Shown piece after piece: positions 6,444 through 10,534 of a stretch of DNA of 10,534 nucleotides; the first letter of the stretch is position 1, and every line of letters begins with the position of its first letter. Position numbers and translations under genes: made by a program. Below the pieces are notes generated by a model that saw nothing but the letters and a program-made list of their open reading frames with translations, was not told the origin of the DNA and did not search any database. The stretch lies in the NCBI GenBank assembly GCA_039812085.1, contig JBDHZU010000065.1:1-10534 (forward strand), written 5' to 3'. The stretch is from JBDHZU01 sp039812085. Its GTDB lineage: Bacteria > Actinomycetota > Actinomycetes > S36-B12 > UBA10799.

Positions 6444-7558
6444 CGACCGAGCCCACCACTGTTCATGTCACTGGCGAAGCCACCTACGACGTCGTTATCG
6501 GTAACGGCGTGATCGAATCAGTGCCCGATCTCGTGCCAGATACCGCTGATCGTGTTGCCGTGATCTACCAACCGCCGTTGGCAGAGCGTGCAGCCGTGCT
6601 CGCTGCCGCCGTTGACTCACTCGGTAAGCGCACCACGCTCATAGAAGTTCCCGATGCTGAAGCTGCCAAGTCGGCCACTGTGCTGACGGACTGCTGGGAA
6701 CAACTGGGTGCAGCAGGATTCACTCGAACCGATGCCGTCATCGGATTGGGTGGAGGTGCTGTTACTGATCTGGCGGGATTTGTCGCTGCCTCCTGGCTGC
6801 GTGGAGTGCCGATCGTTCAGGTTCCGACGACGCTGTTGGCGATGGTGGATGCCGCAGTAGGAGGTAAAACTGGGATCAATACCGCAGCGGGCAAGAACTT
6901 GGTCGGGGCATTCCATGCCCCGCAGGTTGTGGTGTGTGATCTGGATGTTTTGACCGGGATGCCACCGCGCGACTATGCCGCAGGGTTGGCAGAGGTCATC
7001 AAATGCGGCTTCATTAGCGACCCGGTGATCCTGGAACTGATTGAGGATGATCCGTCCGCGGCATTGGATCCGACCAGCGATGTGGTGGCAGAACTAGTGC
7101 AACGGGCAGTTGCGGTTAAAGCACAGGTTGTCGGCGATGACTTTGGCGAGAACGTGCAACGCGCTCTGCAGCAAGTGGGTCGGGAAGCACTGAACTATGG
7201 ACACACTTTTGCCCATGCCATTGAGCGGGTAGAGAACTACCGCTGGCGACATGGAGATGCCGTATCGGTGGGTCTGGTTTATGTGGCCGAACTGGCTCGA
7301 CAAGCAGGACTAATCGATGACGAACTGGCTGCCCGACATGCCCGCGCACTCGAATTGGTGGGCTTGCCGACCCGTTACGACGGGGATGCCACGTACGACG
7401 AACTGTTGGCTGCGATGCGGTTGGATAAGAAATCTCGTGGTGCCACGCTTCGTTTTGTGGTGCTGGATGGATTGGCGTCGCCGCGCATCCTGACCGGTCC
7501 AGACGATGAAATGCTGCAAGCAGCGTTTCACCACGTGAGGGGAAGTGACGATGGCTGA
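6440..7558 (+). CDS. aroB: 3-dehydroquinate synthase
   Basis: A 372-residue NAD- and metal-dependent enzyme converting DAHP to 3-dehydroquinate, the second pathway step. The NAD-binding segment is GLGGGAVTDLAGFVAA (102-117). PTTLLAMVDAAVGGKTGIN (129-147) and GKNLVGAFHAP follow. The metal ligands are E185 in AEVIKCG, H255 in LNYGHTFAHAIE and H271 in RHGDAVSVG. Between VVGDD (about 230-234) and LNYGHT the chain is some seven residues longer than in the E. coli or mycobacterial enzyme; I recall a similar spacing in Streptomyces, so this looks lineage-typical and not like damage. The start ATG 6440 overlaps the aroK stop by 4 bases; the 3' end overlaps the aroQ ATG by 8 bases. Confidence 0.97.
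   Translation: MTTEPTTVHVTGEATYDVVIGNGVIESVPDLVPDTADRVAVIYQPPLAERAAVLAAAVDSLGKRTTLIEVPDAEAAKSATVLTDCWEQLGAAGFTRTDAVIGLGGGAVTDLAGFVAASWLRGVPIVQVPTTLLAMVDAAVGGKTGINTAAGKNLVGAFHAPQVVVCDLDVLTGMPPRDYAAGLAEVIKCGFISDPVILELIEDDPSAALDPTSDVVAELVQRAVAVKAQVVGDDFGENVQRALQQVGREALNYGHTFAHAIERVENYRWRHGDAVSVGLVYVAELARQAGLIDDELAARHARALELVGLPTRYDGDATYDELLAAMRLDKKSRGATLRFVVLDGLASPRILTGPDDEMLQAAFHHVRGSDDG
7537..7542 (+). promoter_or_regulatory. Ribosome binding site for aroQ
   Basis: GAGGGG lies inside the end of aroB, 8 bases before ATG 7551. It decides the aroQ start: the in-frame GTG at 7545 would be only 2 bases away. Confidence 0.7.
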
Positions 7559-7994
7559 TCGAACCGTATGGGTCCTCAACGGCCCGAATCTTCGCCGACT
7601 GGGTACGCGTGAGCCTGATGTCTACGGTGCGACGACATATGACGAACTCGTGGAGTTGTGTACTGCTGCGGGCAGTGAATTAGGTCTGGACGTGCAGGTA
7701 AAGCAAACGGATTCTGAGTCGGAATTGGTGGGTTGGATCCACGAGGCAGCTGATCTACGGGTGCCGGTCGTGCTGAACCCGGCTGCATTCACGCACTATT
7801 CGTATTCGTTACGTGATGCCTGTGCGCAGCGCACTGCGCCGCTCATCGAAGTCCATCTCAGTAACCCCCACACCCGAGAAGAGTTCCGTCACACCAGCGT
7901 GATCTCCGGGGTTGCGACCGGAACGATTGCTGGACTTGGACCCGATTCCTACCGGCTGGCTCTGCGCGCTATCGCCGATGCCGACTCGACGTGA
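7551..7994 (+). CDS. aroQ: 3-dehydroquinate dehydratase, type II
   Basis: A 147-residue dehydratase making 3-dehydroshikimate from 3-dehydroquinate, of the small type II class that assembles as a dodecamer. Motifs, counted from ATG 7551: LNGPNLRRLGTREPDVYG (9-26), with active-site R20 and catalytic Y25 on the flexible lid; LNPAAFTHYSYSLRDA (75-90), with N76 and H82; and EVHLSN (100-105), with H102. IAGLGPDSY near 126-134 is also typical. The start is ATG 7551, 8 bases after GAGGGG. The stop overlaps the pepQ GTG by 4 bases (GTGA). With aroE it supplies the two middle steps of the pathway. Confidence 0.97.
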   Translation: MADRTVWVLNGPNLRRLGTREPDVYGATTYDELVELCTAAGSELGLDVQVKQTDSESELVGWIHEAADLRVPVVLNPAAFTHYSYSLRDACAQRTAPLIEVHLSNPHTREEFRHTSVISGVATGTIAGLGPDSYRLALRAIADADST

Positions 7995-9046
7995 CCCAGG
8001 CCAGCGACCGTTCACGTCGAGCAGATGCAGCGCGAGAACGTGCTGCCGAACTTGATGCCGCACTGTTGGTGACGAATGCGTCCGATATCGCCTGGCTGAC
8101 CGGGCTACACAGCAGCAACGCTGCCGTATGTGTGACGAGTGACCAGATCGTCCTGTCCACTGATGCCCGATACGCCGATGCAGTCGAGGCAGATGCGGCC
8201 GATCAGTTACGGGTGGGCCGTGCCGTGGTCGATGAAGTGTTGACCAATGTGACCGGTCCGGTCGCGATTGATATTGATGCCGTCAACGTTGCGACGCTCA
8301 ACGCGTTGGATGATCGCGAAGTCGTCCAGGTCGAAGGATTGTTGCGGGACGCGCGCGCTGTGAAGTCGCCGACAGAAATCGATGCTCTGCGTCAGGCATG
8401 CCAACTTTCTGTCGACGCTCTGGAGCAATTGATTGGCGCATTCGATCCGACCGCAAGCGAAGTCGTGATTGCTCGCCAACTTGAACTATTCATGGGATCC
8501 CTTGGTGCGCAGGATCGAGCCTTCGAGACGATCGTGGCGAGCGGACCCAACAGCGCCGTCCCGCATCACAGCCCAACACAGCGGGTTATCGAAGCCGGTG
8601 ACCTATTGAAGATTGATTTCGGAGCAATGGTGGATGCCTATCACGCCGACTGCACCCGAACTTTTGTGTTCGGTTCGGCAAGTGGCTGGCAGCAGGAGAT
8701 CCACGAAATTGTGGATGAGGCAGCGGCATCAGCACGAGCGGCAGTTCGGCCAGGGATTCGCGCGAGTGAGCTGGATGCCATCGCGCGTGACGTCATTGCA
8801 CAGGCCGGATATGCCGAGAACTTTGGGCATGGGCTGGGTCATGGGGTTGGCATGGACATTCACGAGTTCCCAATCCTTACTGCGGCCGAGCCTGCTGAAC
8901 TTCGTACTGGCATGGTCATCACGATTGAACCGGGAATCTATTTGCCGGGGCGCGGGGGAGTCCGGATCGAAGACACCGTCTTGGTGACTCAGACGGGGTG
9001 TGAGGTGCTCACTGAGTTCCCACGCGAACTGCAGACGATAGGGTGA
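7991..9046 (+). CDS. pepQ: Xaa-Pro peptidase, M24B family
   Basis: A 351-residue cytoplasmic metallopeptidase that cleaves next to proline, either an Xaa-Pro dipeptidase or an aminopeptidase P; sequence does not separate the two. Residues 1-120 are a creatinase-like N-terminal domain (LLVTNASDIAWLTGL at 25-39). The pita-bread catalytic domain follows, with all five metal ligands: D209 (KIDFGA), D220 (HADCTRTF), H284 in HGLGHGVGMDIHE, E313 (TIEPGIYLPGRGG) and E327 (RIEDTV). It starts at GTG 7991 overlapping the aroQ stop; no clear ribosome binding site is seen, suggesting coupling. efp begins 6 bases after its stop, the order known from mycobacteria. Confidence 0.94.
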   Translation: MTQASDRSRRADAARERAAELDAALLVTNASDIAWLTGLHSSNAAVCVTSDQIVLSTDARYADAVEADAADQLRVGRAVVDEVLTNVTGPVAIDIDAVNVATLNALDDREVVQVEGLLRDARAVKSPTEIDALRQACQLSVDALEQLIGAFDPTASEVVIARQLELFMGSLGAQDRAFETIVASGPNSAVPHHSPTQRVIEAGDLLKIDFGAMVDAYHADCTRTFVFGSASGWQQEIHEIVDEAAASARAAVRPGIRASELDAIARDVIAQAGYAENFGHGLGHGVGMDIHEFPILTAAEPAELRTGMVITIEPGIYLPGRGGVRIEDTVLVTQTGCEVLTEFPRELQTIG

Positions 9047-9052
9047 CTGCTC

Positions 9053-9616
9053 GTGGCGACTACCAATGACTTGAAGAACGGCATTGTGCTCAACCTGGAC
9101 GGTCAACTGTGGACCGTCGTGGAGTTCCAGCACGTGAAACCTGGCAAGGGCGGCGCATTCGTACGCACCAAGCTCAAGAACGTCCTGTCCGGCAAGGTTG
9201 TTGATAAGACCTTCAATGCCGGGCTGAAGGTGGAAACCGCCACCGTGGACAAGCGCACGATGCAGTACTTGTACAAGGACGGCGACGACTTCGTCTTCAT
9301 GGATAACAGCACCTATGACCAGATTCCGGTGAGTGCTGCTGTTGTCGGCGGTGCCGCTGATTTCATGTTGGAAAATCAAGAAGCAGTAGTGGCCGTACAT
9401 GAAGGAACACCGCTGTTCATTGAACTTCCGGCCAGCGTCGAACTACTCATCGAGTACACCGAGCCGGGTCTGCAGGGTGATCGATCCACTGGTGGAACCA
9501 AGCCCGCTCGCCTGGAGACTGGTGCCGAGATCAGTGTGCCGCTGTTCCTGAATGTGGGCGAGAAGATCAAGGTCGACACCCGCGACGGTTCCTACATCAG
9601 CCGCGTTACTGGTTGA
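9053..9616 (+). CDS. efp: Elongation factor P
   Basis: A 187-residue translation factor that binds between the P and E sites and relieves ribosome stalling at polyproline stretches. The N-terminal KOW-like domain carries the loop HVKPGKGGAFVRT (27-39), whose tip residue K32 is the position modified in some bacteria; whether it is modified here is unknown. Two OB domains follow, with the C-terminal signature segment around GAEISVPLFLNVGEKIKVDT (157-176) ending in GSYISRVTG. The start is GTG 9053; GGGTGA just upstream, overlapping the pepQ stop, can serve as ribosome binding site. nusB follows 5 bases after the stop. Confidence 0.97.
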   Translation: MATTNDLKNGIVLNLDGQLWTVVEFQHVKPGKGGAFVRTKLKNVLSGKVVDKTFNAGLKVETATVDKRTMQYLYKDGDDFVFMDNSTYDQIPVSAAVVGGAADFMLENQEAVVAVHEGTPLFIELPASVELLIEYTEPGLQGDRSTGGTKPARLETGAEISVPLFLNVGEKIKVDTRDGSYISRVTG

Positions 9617-9621
9617 GCCGT

Positions 9622-10038
9622 ATGTCGGCACGCACCAAGGCGCGTAAACGCGCCCTCGATGTCATGTATGCGGCAGAGATTCAGCAGGCGGCAACGACTG
9701 AAGTCCTGGCAACGCACGAGGGTTCCGCCCAGCACGAGTTCAACCCGTACGTCGAACAGATCGTCACCGGGGTCAGCCAACACTCCGCCCGGATTGATGA
9801 GTTGTTGGAGACCTACTCAACCGGCTGGTCTCTTGATCGAATGCCGGACGTCGATCGGAACATCCTGCGCATCGGAGTGTGGGAACTGCTCTACACCGAT
9901 GTCCCCGACGAAGCGGTCATCTCTGAGGCTGTCGCGCTTGCAAGCGACCTGTCTACCGATGACTCACCTAAGTTCGTGAATGGTCTCTTGAGCAAAGTGT
10001 CTGCCGTCAAAGAACACCTGGTTCTGGGCGACGGGTAG
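9622..10038 (+). CDS. nusB: Transcription antitermination protein NusB
   Basis: A 138-residue all-helical RNA-binding protein that, with NusE (ribosomal protein S10), binds boxA RNA and supports rRNA transcription antitermination. The Arg-rich N-terminus ARTKARKRALDVMYAAE (3-19) is typical. VDRNILRIGVWELLY (77-91) and the block ISEAVALASDL to FVNGLLSKV (100-127) are conserved. ATG 9622 is chosen because MSARTKARKRALD is the common N-terminus; an in-frame TTG at 9613 overlaps the efp stop and would add three residues. No strong ribosome binding site is visible. It is the last gene of the run; downstream lie a tRNA and a new transcription unit. Confidence 0.95.
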   Translation: MSARTKARKRALDVMYAAEIQQAATTEVLATHEGSAQHEFNPYVEQIVTGVSQHSARIDELLETYSTGWSLDRMPDVDRNILRIGVWELLYTDVPDEAVISEAVALASDLSTDDSPKFVNGLLSKVSAVKEHLVLGDG

Positions 10039-10068
10039 AGTTGCTCCCTGCAACACCACGCAGTACCC

Positions 10069-10142
10069 GCCCTCGTAATCCAACCGGCAGAGATAGGCGA
10101 CTCAAAATCGTCCCAGTGTGGGTTCGACTCCCACCGAGGGCA
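10069..10142 (+). tRNA. Class-I tRNA with CAA (Leu) anticodon, atypical
   Basis: A cloverleaf of 74 bases can be drawn. The acceptor GCCCTCG (10069-10075) pairs perfectly with CGAGGGC (10135-10141), with discriminator A at 10142 followed by CC. The D-arm has ATC/GAT pairs plus a C·A mismatch and the conserved GG (10086-10087). The anticodon stem GGCGA/TCGTC (10096-10100, 10108-10112; one G·U) encloses loop CTCAAAA with anticodon CAA at 10103-10105. The variable loop is only 5 bases (CCAGT). The T-arm GTGGG/CCCAC encloses TTCGACT. CAA reads the Leu codon UUG and A73 fits leucine, but bacterial tRNA-Leu normally has a long variable arm, which is missing. It is clearly tRNA-shaped; its amino acid is uncertain. 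Confidence 0.75.
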
Positions 10143-10162
10143 CCGGTTCTCAAGCGTTAGCA

Positions 10163-10211
10163 CGACCATCAGCCCATGAACTATGCGTAGGTGACGGCTG
10201 TTGCATGGTCG
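10163..10211 (+). promoter_or_regulatory. Imperfect inverted repeat upstream of ndh
   Basis: CGACCAT-CAGCC (10163-10174) can pair with GGCTG (10196-10200) and ATGGTCG (10205-10211), giving 12 Watson-Crick pairs interrupted only by a 4-base bulge TTGC (10201-10204), with a 21-base apical region. It fills much of the 94 bases between the tRNA and the ndh start. It could be a leader hairpin or flank a promoter: TATGCG at 10182-10187 lies in the loop, a poor -10 match. No T-run follows, so an ordinary terminator is unlikely. Confidence 0.4.
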
Positions 10212-10236
10212 GTAGTGACTCGGGCACGGTGGGGAC

Positions 10237-10534
10237 ATGGCCCGAAAAGACCCCATTGACCAGAGGCATCACGTCGTCATTATTGGGTCCGGTTTCGGCG
10301 GACTATTTGCGGCTCGGCGGCTGCGCAAGGTCAATGTGCGAGTGACCATGATTGCTCGGACGAACCACCATCTGTTTCAACCATTGCTCTACCAACTCGC
10401 AACCGGGATCTTGTCCCAAGGTGAGATTGCGCCGGCAACGCGTGAGGTGTTGAAGCGACAAAAGAACGCCACCGTGGTGATTGGGGAAGTTACCGATATT
10501 GACGTAAAGAACCAAACTGTCACTCATGGGATTG
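10237..10534 (+). CDS. ndh: Type II NADH dehydrogenase, 5' part
   Basis: The first 99 codons of a flavoprotein that passes electrons from NADH to quinone at the inner face of the membrane without pumping protons; the window ends inside the gene. The Rossmann motif GSGFGGL (residues 17-23) binds FAD. The stretch from HHLFQPLLYQLATG to ILSQGEIAP (44-66) is highly typical of NDH-2, including mycobacterial Ndh. The start ATG 10237 has GGTGGGG (10229-10234 and adjoining base) just upstream, with short spacing. It begins 94 bases beyond the tRNA and probably has its own promoter. A related disulfide-reductase-superfamily oxidoreductase is possible but less likely. Confidence 0.9.
   Translation, partial: MARKDPIDQRHHVVIIGSGFGGLFAARRLRKVNVRVTMIARTNHHLFQPLLYQLATGILSQGEIAPATREVLKRQKNATVVIGEVTDIDVKNQTVTHGI

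Noticed and set aside
7136..7195. Apparent insertion of about seven residues in AroB before the LNYGHT motif
   Set aside because: The frame is intact and I recall a similar spacing in Streptomyces AroB, so it looks like a lineage variant and not a new feature.
8729..9400. A 223-codon open frame on the minus strand across the end of pepQ and most of efp
   Set aside because: It lies fully antisense to two well-recognised genes, has no recognisable domain and no ribosome binding site; in this base composition long antisense frames are common.
10040..10054. Hairpin GTTGC-TCCCT-GCAAC just after nusB as a terminator
   Set aside because: Only 5 pairs and no T-run follow; too weak to call.
10157..10187. 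Promoter TTAGCA ... TATGCG for ndh
   Set aside because: Both hexamers are poor matches and the 19-base spacing is long; a promoter is likely somewhere here but this pair cannot be supported.
9891..10256. A 121-codon minus-strand frame spanning the tRNA
   Set aside because: It is read through the complement of the tRNA and the end of nusB; such frames are well-known false proteins.

Overview
The window is a housekeeping stretch of an actinobacterial chromosome (Actinomycetota). Three things point there: frequent GTG starts with moderately high G+C (by eye in the upper 50s percent); protein motifs typical of the phylum; and gene order alaS–ruvX–mltG–aroE–(A24 prepilin peptidase)–aroC–aroK–aroB–aroQ–pepQ–efp–nusB, which matches the block known from Mycobacterium tuberculosis (Rv2555c down to Rv2533c) and many other actinobacteria. 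I cannot name genus or species.

Layout. Bases 2-73 are the last codons of a gene that is almost certainly alaS. Then come ruvX, mltG and aroE on the + strand, joined by 4-base or 1-base overlaps. A lipoprotein polysaccharide deacetylase lies on the minus strand (2528-3376), convergent with aroE and divergent from the next gene. From 3453 the + strand resumes with a short A24 prepilin peptidase overlapped by a stand-alone NadR-like P-loop kinase. An 89-base gap with two predicted hairpins precedes aroC. From aroC to nusB (4759-10038) six more genes follow with overlaps or gaps of 6 bases or less: aroK, aroB, aroQ, pepQ, efp, nusB. The last part holds a class-I tRNA with a CAA anticodon, a 91-base spacer with an imperfect inverted repeat, and the start of a type II NADH dehydrogenase cut by the window end.

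How the genes work together. AroB, AroQ, AroE, AroK and AroC cover five of the seven shikimate-pathway steps, from 3-deoxy-D-arabino-heptulosonate 7-phosphate to chorismate; the first step (DAHP synthase) and EPSP synthase (aroA) are not in the window. RuvX, EF-P, NusB, AlaS and the tRNA serve RNA processing and translation. MltG and the deacetylase act on the cell envelope. PepQ is a cytoplasmic Xaa-Pro type peptidase. All complete protein genes look intact, with catalytic residues in place.

I found no mobile element, CRISPR array, phage gene or clear new multi-gene system. The most unusual items are the tRNA (a Leu anticodon without the long variable arm expected of bacterial tRNA-Leu), the NadR-like kinase embedded in the operon, and three non-coding inverted repeats or hairpins upstream of aroC, upstream of ndh, and between the deacetylase and the prepilin peptidase.
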